Shown in pieces: positions 17,192 to 25,576 of a DNA stretch of 64,000 nucleotides. The stretch covers positions 135,018-199,017 of the forward strand of contig NZ_RBVY01000010.1 of the NCBI RefSeq assembly GCF_004000215.1. The letters are read 5' to 3'. The position numbers and the translations under genes are program-made. Below the pieces are notes generated by a model, which was not told where the DNA came from, did no database searches, and saw nothing but the letters and a program-made list of their open reading frames with translations. This stretch comes from Nitratireductor alexandrii (GTDB lineage Bacteria > Pseudomonadota > Alphaproteobacteria > Rhizobiales > Rhizobiaceae). Every line of letters starts with the position of its first letter. Positions within the stretch are counted from its first letter, which is position 1.

Positions 17192-18037
17192 ATGAGACGT
17201 GCAATCCTGAAAGGCGCCGTCGCGCTCGGTATCGCTGCGCTGACGGTCGGTTCGTGGGCCGGATCGGCCTCGGCGGGCGACCTGCTCGACAAGATCAAGG
17301 CCGGCGAGACGATCCGTGTCGGCTTCTCGAACGAAGTTCCCTGGGCGTATCCGGGCGACAACAACGAGCCGCTCGGTTTCGTCAACGCGATCACCATCGA
17401 CATTCTGAAGAAGATGGGCACGACCAAGATCGAGCCGGTGGTGACCGAATGGGGCTCTCTGATCCCGGGCCTTCAGGCCGGCCGTTTCGACATCATCACC
17501 GGCGGCATGTATATTTTGCCGGAACGCTGCCGCAACGCGCTGTTCACCGAGCCGCTGGGCACGTTCGCCGACGCGCTGCTCGTGCCGACGGGCAATCCCG
17601 AGGACCTGCATTCCTTCGACGACGTGCGCGACAAGGAGCTGATGTTCGTCACCGGCGCCGGCTACAACACCGTCAAGAACGCCAAGAATGTCGGCATCGC
17701 CGACGACAAGATCATGCAGGTCGCCGGCCCGGCCGAGATCCTGCAGGCGGTCAAGGCCGGACGCGCGGCGGCCGGCAGCGGCACCTACTTCACCATGAAG
17801 GAATTCGCCGACAAGGATGAGGCGGTCGAACTCGCCGACCCGTTCACCCCGCCGGTCATCGACGGCTATCCCGGTCTCGCCTTCCTGCCCAACCAGCAGG
17901 AAGAGGTCGACGCCTTCAATGCCGCGCTCAAGGAGTATGTCGGGTCCGAGGAGATGATGAAGTCGGTCGAGCCCTACGGCTATTCCAAGGCCAATCTGCC
18001 CGACGGAACCCCGACGGCGGAGCTCTGCAAGGGCTGA
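17192..18037 (+). CDS. ehuB: Ectoine/hydroxyectoine-binding protein
   Basis: A 281-residue family 3 solute-binding protein. The ATG at 17192 follows GGGAG and gives a clean signal peptide (AALTVGSWAGSASA then GDLLDKIK). An in-frame ATG at 17162 lacks a good ribosome site. Mature features include IRVGFSNEVPWAYPGDNNEP, VTEWGSLIPGLQAGRFDII and GGMYILPERCRNALFTEPLG, which match EhuB proteins. It captures ectoine or hydroxyectoine in the periplasm and hands it to EhuC/EhuD. It is the first gene of the plus arm and is followed by a strong hairpin before ehuC. Confidence 0.92.
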   Translation: MRRAILKGAVALGIAALTVGSWAGSASAGDLLDKIKAGETIRVGFSNEVPWAYPGDNNEPLGFVNAITIDILKKMGTTKIEPVVTEWGSLIPGLQAGRFDIITGGMYILPERCRNALFTEPLGTFADALLVPTGNPEDLHSFDDVRDKELMFVTGAGYNTVKNAKNVGIADDKIMQVAGPAEILQAVKAGRAAAGSGTYFTMKEFADKDEAVELADPFTPPVIDGYPGLAFLPNQQEEVDAFNAALKEYVGSEEMMKSVEPYGYSKANLPDGTPTAELCKG

Positions 18038-18080
18038 GACGGCGCCGCGTTTGGCGTGTCGTATCCGATGTGAACCCGGG

Positions 18081-18110
18081 GCGTCTTCCGGCCGGTGAGC
18101 CGGAGGACGC
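18081..18110 (+). promoter_or_regulatory. Intercistronic hairpin covering the ehuC ribosome-binding site
   Basis: Arms of 12 bases (18081-18092 and 18099-18110, one G-U pair) close on a 6-base loop. The 3' arm contains GGAGG, the ribosome-binding site of ehuC, whose ATG follows at 18114. Such a hairpin can protect the 3' end of the ehuB message and dampen ehuC translation, giving more binding protein than permease. There is no U-run, so it is not a standard terminator. Confidence 0.6.
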
Positions 18111-18113
18111 GGG

Positions 18114-18800
18114 ATGGGAATCGGCTTCATGAACGAGTTCGCCCTCGGTTTCAGCGTCGCTGCCCTGGTCAAGGGCGCGGCGGTCACGCTCCTCGTCACC
18201 ACCGGCGCCTCGATCGTGGCCATCGTGCTCGGACTGGTGGTCGGTCTGGTCCGCGTGTCGACGCTGGCGCCGCTGCGCTGGCTGGCCGTGGCCTATATCG
18301 AGTTCTTCCGCGGCACCTCGATGCTGGTGCAGCTCTACTGGTGGTTCTTCGTGCTGCCGATTTTCGGTCTGTCGCTGTCGCCGTGGACCGTGGCCATCGT
18401 CGGTGTCGGCATGAACGTTTCGGGATACGGGGCGGAGCTGGTGCGCGCGGCGATCCAAAGCGTCGATCGCGGCCAGTACGAGGCCTCGACAGCGCTCAAC
18501 TTTCCGCGGCTGACCATGATGCGGCGCATCATCGTGCCGCAGGCGATCCGCGGCATGCTGCCGCCCTGGGGCAATCTCCTGATCGAATTGCTGAAGGGCA
18601 CGTCGCTGATCTTTTTCATCACCATTACCGAACTGACCACCGCCTCGAAGCTCGCCGCCGATGCCACCGGCAATTATCTCTTGTTCTTCGCCGTCGCGCT
18701 GTTCGGGTATTACCTGATCGCCCGCGCCATCATCACGCCGCTGGTGCGCTGGCTGGAGCGCCGCTTCTCGCGCGGCTTCATCCGGGAGGTGGTGGCATGA
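18114..18800 (+). CDS. ehuC: Ectoine/hydroxyectoine ABC permease
   Basis: A 228-residue permease of the HisM/GlnP (polar amino acid) type with about five hydrophobic segments. FFRGTSMLVQLYWWFFVLP and the EAA loop (STALNFPRLTMMRRIIVPQA) are visible. It partners EhuD to make the inner-membrane channel. The stop overlaps the ehuD ATG (ATGA), so the two are coupled. Its ribosome site is inside the hairpin at 18081-18110. Confidence 0.92.
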   Translation: MGIGFMNEFALGFSVAALVKGAAVTLLVTTGASIVAIVLGLVVGLVRVSTLAPLRWLAVAYIEFFRGTSMLVQLYWWFFVLPIFGLSLSPWTVAIVGVGMNVSGYGAELVRAAIQSVDRGQYEASTALNFPRLTMMRRIIVPQAIRGMLPPWGNLLIELLKGTSLIFFITITELTTASKLAADATGNYLLFFAVALFGYYLIARAIITPLVRWLERRFSRGFIREVVA

Positions 18801-19465
18801 GCATCTGGGACTGGGAGTATGTCTGGGAGGCGATGCCCTATCTCCTTCAGGGCGCGATCGTCACCGTGCAGGCGACGTTTCTGGGCTTCGCGATCGCGCT
18901 GGTGCTGGGCCTGGTCTTCGCGCTGATCCGGCAATCGCAAAACCGGATCGTTTCCGGCACGATGGCCGAGATCGTCGAGTTCATCCGCTCGACGCCGCTG
19001 CTTTTGCAGATCTTCTTCGTCTATTTCGTCGGTCCGCAATTCGGTATCGTCATTCCGGCCTGGACGGCCGGCATCGGCATGTTGGGCATCCATTACGCCG
19101 CCTATTGCTCGGAGTGCTACCGGGCCGGCATCGAGAATGTCGACGGCGGCCAGTGGGAGGCCTGCACCGCGCTCAACCTGTCGACGGCGCGGGCCTGGCG
19201 GGTGATCATCCTGCCGCAGGCGATCCCGCCGATCGTGCCCAGCCTCGGCAATTATTTCATCGGCATGTTCAAGGATACGCCGATCTTGGCGGCGATCGCG
19301 ATCCTGGAAATGCTGCAGCGCGCCAAGAATTTCGGCGCCGAGAACTATCGCTATATCGAGGCGATCACCATGGCGGGCGCGCTTTATCTGCTGTTCAGCC
19401 TCGTCGCGTCGGTGATCGTCCAGATGATCAGCCTGTGGCTCAACCGCCGCTACCATCTGCAGTAG
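18797..19465 (+). CDS. ehuD: Ectoine/hydroxyectoine ABC permease
   Basis: A 222-residue second permease of the same type, with the family motif EFIRSTPLLLQIFFVYFVGP and the EAA loop TALNLSTARAWRVIILPQAI. It forms the heterodimeric channel with EhuC. The start overlaps the ehuC stop, and the ATPase gene follows after 10 bases. Confidence 0.92.
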   Translation: MSIWDWEYVWEAMPYLLQGAIVTVQATFLGFAIALVLGLVFALIRQSQNRIVSGTMAEIVEFIRSTPLLLQIFFVYFVGPQFGIVIPAWTAGIGMLGIHYAAYCSECYRAGIENVDGGQWEACTALNLSTARAWRVIILPQAIPPIVPSLGNYFIGMFKDTPILAAIAILEMLQRAKNFGAENYRYIEAITMAGALYLLFSLVASVIVQMISLWLNRRYHLQ

Positions 19466-19475
19466 GAGCCTCGCC

Positions 19476-20252
19476 ATGAGCGATCCGATGGTCCGTTTCG
19501 AAAACGTCACCAAGCGCTACGGGGCGCTGACCGTGCTCGACCAGCTCAATCTCGACATCGAGCGCAACGAGAAAGTGTCGATCATCGGGCCGTCGGGTTC
19601 CGGCAAGACGACGGTGCTTAGAATGCTGATGACGCTCGAGCGCATCAATGATGGCGTGATCTGGGTCGACGGCGAGCCGCTGACCCATATGGACAGGAAC
19701 GGCACGCTGGTGAAGGCCAGCGAGCGTCATTTGCGGCGCGTGCGCGGCAAGATCGGCATGGTGTTCCAGCACTTCAACCTGTTTCCGCACATGACCGCGC
19801 TGCAGAACTGCATGGAGGCGCCGGTGTCAGTCCTCGGCCTGCCCAGGGACGAGGCCGAGAGCCGCGCGGCCGAACTGCTCGACATGGTCGGCCTCGCCGA
19901 CAAGAAAGGGCATTTCCCGATCCAGATGTCGGGCGGCCAGAAGCAGCGCGTGGCGATCGCCCGGGCGCTGGCGATGCGGCCGAAGGTGATGCTGTTCGAC
20001 GAGGTGACCTCCGCGCTCGATCCAGAGCTTGTCGGCGAGGTGCTCAACGTCATCCGGCAACTGGGCGCCGAGCACGACCTCACCATGCTGATGGTCACCC
20101 ACCAGATGGGTTTTGCCCGTGAATTCTCCGACCGGGTCTGCTTCTTCTACGGCGGCAAGATCGCCGAGCAGGGACCGCCCGACAAGCTGTTCAACGACCC
20201 CGACAGCGACCGCACGCGCCAGTTCCTGAGCGCCGTGCTGGAGGCGGGGTAG
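19476..20252 (+). CDS. ehuA: Ectoine/hydroxyectoine ABC ATPase
   Basis: A 258-residue ATP-binding subunit with Walker A GPSGSGKTT, Q-loop VFQHFNLFPHM, signature MSGGQKQRVAIARAL, Walker B MLFDEVTSALDPE and an H-loop VTHQM. These are the motifs of polar amino-acid importers (GlnQ type), consistent with EhuA. It powers the EhuBCD importer at the inner membrane and completes the ehuBCDA order known from rhizobia. Confidence 0.93.
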   Translation: MSDPMVRFENVTKRYGALTVLDQLNLDIERNEKVSIIGPSGSGKTTVLRMLMTLERINDGVIWVDGEPLTHMDRNGTLVKASERHLRRVRGKIGMVFQHFNLFPHMTALQNCMEAPVSVLGLPRDEAESRAAELLDMVGLADKKGHFPIQMSGGQKQRVAIARALAMRPKVMLFDEVTSALDPELVGEVLNVIRQLGAEHDLTMLMVTHQMGFAREFSDRVCFFYGGKIAEQGPPDKLFNDPDSDRTRQFLSAVLEAG

Positions 20253-20308
20253 CGGGCAGGGTTTTGTTCGACAGCCGCTTTGTCTTTTCTGTTGCGATCG
20301 ATCCTGAC

Positions 20309-21319
20309 ATGACTTCCCTGACCCTTTGCGATATTTTCGAGGCCCGGCGCACCATTGACGGCATCGCGAGCGACACGCCGCTGGTGCCGTCGCCGTATCT
20401 GGGCGCGCGCGCCGGCGGCGAATTCCTGCTCAAGCTGGAAACGACGCAGCCCGTCGGCGCCTTCAAGCTGCGCGGCGCGGTCAACGCCGTCTTCAAGCTG
20501 AAGGACGCCACGCGCGGCGTGACCTGCTGTTCGACCGGCAATCACGGGCGCGGGGTGGCTTTCGCGGCGCGGGCGCGCGGTATCAGGGCGGTGATCTGCA
20601 TGTCCTCGCTGGTGCCGCAGACCAAGATCGACGGCATCAAGGCGCTGGGCGCGGAGGTGCGCATCGTCGGCCGGAGCCAGGACGAGGCGCTGGCGGAAAG
20701 CCAGCGCCTGTGCGCGGAGGAGGGACTGACGGAGATTTCGCCGTTCGACGACCCGCACGTGATCGCCGGCCAGGGCACGATCGGGCTGGAGATCATGCAG
20801 CGCCGCCCCGATATCGCGACGCTTTTGGTGCCGCTGTCGGGCGGCGGGCTTGCCGGCGGGGTGGCGCTGGCGGCCAAGACGATCAAGCCGTCGGTGCGGG
20901 TGGTGGGCATATCGATGGACCGCGGAGCCGCCATGCACGCCTCGCTGGCGGCGGGCCGTCCGGTCGAGGTCGAGGAGGTGGCGAGCCTGGCCGATTCGCT
21001 CGGCGGCGGCATCGGGCTCGACAACAAGCTGTCGTTCCGGCTTTGCCGCGATTTTCTCGACGATGTGATCCTGGTGACGGAGGAGGACATCTACCGCGCC
21101 CTGCAGACGCATTATTTCGAGGACCGGCTGGTGTGCGAGGGCGCGAGCGCGGTCGGCGCCGCCGCCCTCCTCGCCGGAAGGCTGGGCGATCTCGCCGGCC
21201 CGGTCGCCACCATCATCACCGGCCGCAATGTCGACATGACGGTGTTCAGCGCCATCATTGGCGGCGCGGCTGTGACGCTTGGCGACTATCGCATCACGGG
21301 AGCGCCTTATGCCGCATGA
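20309..21319 (+). CDS. eutB: Threonine dehydratase-like PLP enzyme of hydroxyectoine catabolism
   Basis: A 336-residue fold-type II PLP enzyme. The lysine motif is KLETTQPVGAFKLRGAVNAV, CSTGNHGRGVAFAAR is the phosphate/substrate-binding loop, and PLSGGGLAGGVALAAK is the glycine-rich PLP phosphate loop. In ectoine loci this protein (EutB) is assigned to the conversion of hydroxyectoine into the ectoine pathway. An upstream in-frame TTG at 20264 has GGGCAGGG before it and would add 15 residues; the ATG at 20309 is preferred on family length. The 3' end overlaps eutC by 11 bases. Confidence 0.87.
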   Translation: MTSLTLCDIFEARRTIDGIASDTPLVPSPYLGARAGGEFLLKLETTQPVGAFKLRGAVNAVFKLKDATRGVTCCSTGNHGRGVAFAARARGIRAVICMSSLVPQTKIDGIKALGAEVRIVGRSQDEALAESQRLCAEEGLTEISPFDDPHVIAGQGTIGLEIMQRRPDIATLLVPLSGGGLAGGVALAAKTIKPSVRVVGISMDRGAAMHASLAAGRPVEVEEVASLADSLGGGIGLDNKLSFRLCRDFLDDVILVTEEDIYRALQTHYFEDRLVCEGASAVGAAALLAGRLGDLAGPVATIITGRNVDMTVFSAIIGGAAVTLGDYRITGAPYAA

Positions 21320-22301
21320 GATCACCATTCTGACCGAAACCGAGTTACGCGCGGCGGTGCGCCTCGATCTCGCCGCCGTCGACACGGTCGAGCGCGCTTT
21401 CGCAGCGCTCGCCTCGGGCAAGGTGGTGATGCCGCCGGTCCTGTCGATGGCGATCCCCGACGCCAATGGCGAGGTCGACGTCAAGACCGCCTATATTCCG
21501 GGCTTCGACGGTTTCGCGATCAAGGTCAGCCCCGGCTTCTTCGACAATCCGGCGCTCGGCCTGCCGAGCCTGAACGGGCTGATGGTGCTGTTTTCGGCGA
21601 AGACCGGGCTGGTCGAGGCCGTGCTTCTGGACAATGGCTACCTGACCGACGTGCGCACCGCGGCCGCCGGCGCGGTCGCGGCCCGGCATCTGGCGCCGGC
21701 GACGGTGACGACCGCCGGCGTCTACGGCGCCGGCGTGCAGGCGCGTCTGCAAATCCAGGCCGCTCACCTGGTGCGTCCGTTCCGGCGTGTGCTCGTGTGG
21801 GCGCGCGACGGCGCCAAGGCCGCGGCCTGTGCGGCCGACATTTCGGCCGCACTCGGCATCGAGGCCAGCGCCATCGCCGATCCGGCCGAATTGGCCGCGC
21901 AATCGCAGCTCGTGGTGACCACGACGCCGGCCGAGGAGCCGATCTTCCTCGCCGACTGGCTGCATCCCGGTCTACACGTGACGGCGATGGGCTCCGACCA
22001 GGGCGGCAAGAACGAGATCGAGCCGCGCGTGCTGGTCGAGGCGGGGCTTTACGTCGCCGACCGGGTGAGCCAGTGCGAACGGCTCGGCGAGTTGCGCAGC
22101 GCGATCGAGGCCGGGCTTTGGCGCGGCGGCACGCCGGGCGAACTGGGCGACATCGTCACCGGTGCCAGGCCCGGCCGGGAAAGCGAGATGCAGGTGACGG
22201 TGTGCGACCTGACCGGCACCGGCGCGCAGGATACCGCGATCGCCACCGTGGCGCTGGCGGCGGCGCGCGCCGGCGGGGCGGGCACGGTGATTTCGACCTG
22301 A
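21309..22301 (+). CDS. eutC: Ornithine cyclodeaminase/mu-crystallin-like enzyme of hydroxyectoine catabolism
   Basis: A 330-residue NAD(P)-binding protein. It carries the ornithine cyclodeaminase-family marks: KTAYIPGFDGFAIKVSPGFF, DNGYLTDVRTAAAGAVAARH, TAGVYGAGVQARLQIQAAH (dinucleotide-binding loop) and HVTAMGSDQGGKNEI. EutC partners EutB in hydroxyectoine use. Its start lies inside the eutB end, so translation is coupled. The usual third member, eutA, is not present in this window. Confidence 0.88.
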   Translation: MPHEITILTETELRAAVRLDLAAVDTVERAFAALASGKVVMPPVLSMAIPDANGEVDVKTAYIPGFDGFAIKVSPGFFDNPALGLPSLNGLMVLFSAKTGLVEAVLLDNGYLTDVRTAAAGAVAARHLAPATVTTAGVYGAGVQARLQIQAAHLVRPFRRVLVWARDGAKAAACAADISAALGIEASAIADPAELAAQSQLVVTTTPAEEPIFLADWLHPGLHVTAMGSDQGGKNEIEPRVLVEAGLYVADRVSQCERLGELRSAIEAGLWRGGTPGELGDIVTGARPGRESEMQVTVCDLTGTGAQDTAIATVALAAARAGGAGTVIST

Positions 22302-22312
22302 ATGGCGCGCGC

Positions 22313-22807
22313 ATGCTGAAACTCGACGATCGCGACATGAAGATCCTCGCCATACTGCGCGAGGAGGGGCGGATCTCGAAATCCGAGCTCGCCCGGCGCG
22401 TCAACCTGACCGCGGCGCCCTGCTGGGAGCGGCTGAAGCGGCTCGAAAACGCCGGCATCATCACCGGCTACCGGGCCGAGGTGGCGCTGAAGAAGATCGC
22501 GCCGCATGTCGTGATCTTCATGGCGGCCGAACTGGAAGGACACCGGGCCGAACATTTCCAGATTTTCGAGCGCGCGGTCGCCCGTCACGATGAGATCGTT
22601 GCCTGCTGGGCGGTCGGCGGCGGTTTCGACTATATTCTGCAGGTGATCGCGCGCGACATCGACGCCTATCAGCGCCTGGTCGACGAGTTGCTGGAAAGCC
22701 AGGTCGGGCTGGCGCGCTATTTCACCTATGTCGTGACCAAGCCGGTCAAGATTTCGGCGCGGCTGCCCTTTGCCGCGCTGGTGCCGCCGGCCCCGGAAGA
22801 CGAATGA
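22313..22807 (+). CDS. Lrp/AsnC-family regulator of the ectoine locus
   Basis: A 164-residue regulator. The helix-turn-helix lies near residues 20-45 (SKSELARRVNLTAAPCWERL). It is followed by the RAM ligand-binding domain with VACWAVGGGFDYILQVIARD. AsnC-type regulators (DoeX/AsnC) recur in ectoine degradation loci and respond to pathway intermediates such as diaminobutyrate. It starts 11 bases after the eutC stop and sits between eutC and the aldehyde dehydrogenase. With the GntR protein at 13881 the locus would have two regulators. Confidence 0.87.
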   Translation: MLKLDDRDMKILAILREEGRISKSELARRVNLTAAPCWERLKRLENAGIITGYRAEVALKKIAPHVVIFMAAELEGHRAEHFQIFERAVARHDEIVACWAVGGGFDYILQVIARDIDAYQRLVDELLESQVGLARYFTYVVTKPVKISARLPFAALVPPAPEDE

Positions 22808-22923
22808 GCGCTCCCAGGGCGGGCAAAACGGAAAAACCGTCTGCGCGGGGCGGGGTCTTCAAGAAAAACTTCGCCGGCCGCCGGTCGACACTTCAGGCGC
22901 AACCGGAACGGAGGAGCCCTGCC

Positions 22924-24408
22924 ATGAACGCGGTCGCCAAGCTGGAAAAGACATCCCTGTCCGCGCTGCGCGATCCGCGGCTTTTCCGCGAGTTCGCCTA
23001 TGTCGACGGCGCGTGGGTCGCCGGGGCGTCGGGAACGGCGATCGACGTCACCGATCCCGCCGACGGCCGCAGGATCGGCGCGGTGCCGGCGCTGACGGCA
23101 GGCGATGTCGAGACGGCGATCGCGGCCGCGCATCGCGCCTTTTCCGCCTGGTCGGCGAAATTGCCGCAGGAGCGCGCCACCGTGTTGCGGCGCTGGTTCG
23201 AGCTGGTCTGCGCGGCGGGCGACGATCTCGCCCGGCTGATGGTGGAGGAGCAGGGCAAGCCGCTGTCGGAAGCGCGCGGCGAGATCGACTACGCCGCCTC
23301 CTTCATCGAGTTCTACGCCGAGGAGGCGAAACGGCTCAACGTGGAAAGCGTGACCTCGCATCTTCCCGGGGCCGAGATGTCGGTGATCCGCCAGCCGGCC
23401 GGTGTGGCGGCGCTGGTGACGCCGTGGAACTTTCCCGCCGCCATGCTGACGCGCAAGGCGGCCGCCGCGCTCGCCGCCGGCTGCACCGTGGTCGCCCATC
23501 CGTCGTCCGAGACGCCGTTTTCGGCGCTGGCGCTGGCCGAGCTGGCCGAACGGGCCGGGCTGCCGGCCGGCGTCTTCAACGTCCTGACCGGACGCGCGGC
23601 CGAGGTGGTCGGCGCGATGACGGCCTCGCCGCTGGTGCGTGTCGTCTCCTTCACCGGCTCGACCGAGATCGGCCGGCTGCTCTACGCCCAATCGGCGCCG
23701 ACGGTGAAGCGCCTGGTGATGGAGCTCGGCGGCCATGCGCCCTTCATCGCCTTCGCCGATTGCGATTTCGAACGCGCGGTGGAGCGCGCCGTCGCGGCCA
23801 AGTTCGCCACCTCGGGACAGGACTGCCTGGCCGCCAACCGCTTTTATGTCGAACGGCCGATCTATGCGCGCTTCGTGGCGGCTTTTGCCGAACGCGTGGC
23901 CCGCCTGACCGTTGGGCCGGGCCTTGCCGATCCCGATATCGGGCCGCTGATCAATGCCCGCGCGGTCGCCAAGCAGCGCGAGCAGGTGGCCGACGCGCTG
24001 GCGCGCGGCGCGCGGCTGATGGCCGGGGGCGAACCGCATCCGGCGGGCGAGAATTTCTTTGCGCCGACCGTGCTTGCCGATGTCGACGACGACGCGCTGA
24101 TCTTTCGCGAGGAAACGTTTGGCCCGGTGGCCGCCTTCGCCCCGTTCGATGCCGAGGACGAGGTTCTGGCCAGGGCCAACGCCACCGAGACCGGGCTGGT
24201 GGCCTATCTGCATACCGGCGATACCGGGCGCGCGGCGCGCCTGGCGCGGGCGCTCGAATTCGGCATGGTGGCGGTCAACCGCACCAAGATCACCGGCGCG
24301 CCGGTGCCGTTCGGCGGCGTCAAGCAGGCCGGCCTCGGGCGCGAGGGCTCGCGCCACGGCATGGAAGCCTATGCCGAGATCAAATATATCTGCCGCGAAA
24401 CCGATTGA
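22924..24408 (+). CDS. NAD(P)-dependent semialdehyde dehydrogenase of the ectoine pathway (DoeC/Ssd-like)
   Basis: A 494-residue aldehyde dehydrogenase. The ATG at 22924 has GGAGGAG upstream; an earlier in-frame ATG at 22804 overlaps the regulator stop but lacks such a site and would add a basic tail. Catalytic residues are in MELGGHAPF (general base Glu) and SGQDCLAANRF (nucleophilic Cys), with the NAD loop SFTGSTEIGRLL. In this context the substrate would be aspartate semialdehyde made from diaminobutyrate, giving aspartate; the sequence itself resembles succinate-semialdehyde dehydrogenases. Confidence 0.87.
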   Translation: MNAVAKLEKTSLSALRDPRLFREFAYVDGAWVAGASGTAIDVTDPADGRRIGAVPALTAGDVETAIAAAHRAFSAWSAKLPQERATVLRRWFELVCAAGDDLARLMVEEQGKPLSEARGEIDYAASFIEFYAEEAKRLNVESVTSHLPGAEMSVIRQPAGVAALVTPWNFPAAMLTRKAAAALAAGCTVVAHPSSETPFSALALAELAERAGLPAGVFNVLTGRAAEVVGAMTASPLVRVVSFTGSTEIGRLLYAQSAPTVKRLVMELGGHAPFIAFADCDFERAVERAVAAKFATSGQDCLAANRFYVERPIYARFVAAFAERVARLTVGPGLADPDIGPLINARAVAKQREQVADALARGARLMAGGEPHPAGENFFAPTVLADVDDDALIFREETFGPVAAFAPFDAEDEVLARANATETGLVAYLHTGDTGRAARLARALEFGMVAVNRTKITGAPVPFGGVKQAGLGREGSRHGMEAYAEIKYICRETD

Positions 24409-24415
24409 GGCGCCG

Positions 24416-25567
24416 ATGCACCGCAACCCGTTTTCCGACGCGGAACTGGCCGGGCGCGTGGCGCGGCTGCGTGAGGCGCTTGCGGCGCTCGCCCTGGACG
24501 CGGCGCTGATCTCCACGCCGGAAAACATCTTCTATCTGACCGGTCTCGACCATTGGGGCTATTTCGCCCCGCATATCCTGATCGTGCCGGCCGATGGCGA
24601 GTTGGTGCTGGTCACGCGGGCGATGGAAAGGGTTTCGATCGAGACCTATGTGCGCAATGCCCGCTTCGAGGGGCATGCCGACACCGAGACGGCGGCCGAT
24701 CTGGCGGTCCGGATCCTGCGCGGCCGGTTCGCCGCCCGGGCGCGGCTGGGGCTCGAGCACTGGTCGGGGGGGCTGAGCCTCGGCCTCGGCCAGGCGCTCA
24801 GTGCGGGGCTGGCGGATGTCGACTGGCACGATATGACCGGGCTGGTGGATGCCATGCGGCTGGTCAAGTCGCCGGCCGAGCAGGCGCTGATGCGCCAGGC
24901 CGCCGGAGTGACCGACGCGGCGGTGGCGGCGGCGATGGCGGCGATCGGCGCGGGGGCGGACGAACGCGAGGTGGCCGCGGAATGCCACGCGGCGATGATC
25001 CGCGCCGGCGGCGACACGCCGGGCTTCGGTCCCTTCATCCGGCCGGGCGCGCGGCTCGGCGAGGAGCACGCGACCTGGGGCGACGGGCGCTACCCGGCCG
25101 GCGAGCCGGTGTTTCTGGAACTGTCGGGCTGCGTGGCGCGCTATCATGCGCCGATCGGCCGGCTGGTCCATGTCGGCGGGATCGAAGCCGACGACGCGGC
25201 GATGGCGGAGACGGCAAAGGCGGGCTTCGACGCGGTTCTGGCCGCGCTCAGACCGGGACGGACGGCCGGTGCGGTCTATAGGGCCTGGCAGGACGTGGTC
25301 GATGCGGCCGGGCTTTCGCATTACCGCCGCCATCATTGCGGCTACGCGGTCGGCATCGGCGTGCCGCCATCGTGGACCGGCGGCAACCGCGTGACCGGGT
25401 TGCGCGCCGGCAGCGACATGGAAATCAAGACCGGGATGAGTTTTCACGTACTCTCCTGGCTGATGGGTACGGGCCGGGGCGACTATTTCGTGTCGAACCC
25501 CGTGCTGTTGACCGAAAACGGCGCCGAGATACTGACCGAGACGGATCTCGGCCCGACCGTGACATAG
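24416..25567 (+). CDS. Second M24-family hydrolase, ectoine hydrolase paralog
   Basis: A 383-residue pita-bread-fold protein related to DoeA at 15814-16998. It shares the core FLELSGCVARYHAPIGRLV, which keeps the acidic residue, and the later GYAVGIGVPPSWTGGN, where DoeA has GYPIGLSYPPDWGER. Divergence near the binding region suggests a different but related substrate, for example a hydroxyectoine-derived ring or another cyclic amidine. It lies between the aldehyde dehydrogenase (7-base gap) and the aminotransferase (9-base gap). A Xaa-Pro dipeptidase-like role cannot be excluded. Confidence 0.8.
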   Translation: MHRNPFSDAELAGRVARLREALAALALDAALISTPENIFYLTGLDHWGYFAPHILIVPADGELVLVTRAMERVSIETYVRNARFEGHADTETAADLAVRILRGRFAARARLGLEHWSGGLSLGLGQALSAGLADVDWHDMTGLVDAMRLVKSPAEQALMRQAAGVTDAAVAAAMAAIGAGADEREVAAECHAAMIRAGGDTPGFGPFIRPGARLGEEHATWGDGRYPAGEPVFLELSGCVARYHAPIGRLVHVGGIEADDAAMAETAKAGFDAVLAALRPGRTAGAVYRAWQDVVDAAGLSHYRRHHCGYAVGIGVPPSWTGGNRVTGLRAGSDMEIKTGMSFHVLSWLMGTGRGDYFVSNPVLLTENGAEILTETDLGPTVT

Positions 25568-25576
25568 GAGGAAGCC

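Noticed and set aside
22804..22923. Upstream start for the aldehyde dehydrogenase overlapping the asnC stop
   Set aside because: The extra 40 residues are basic and atypical, and GGAGGAG directly precedes the ATG at 22924.
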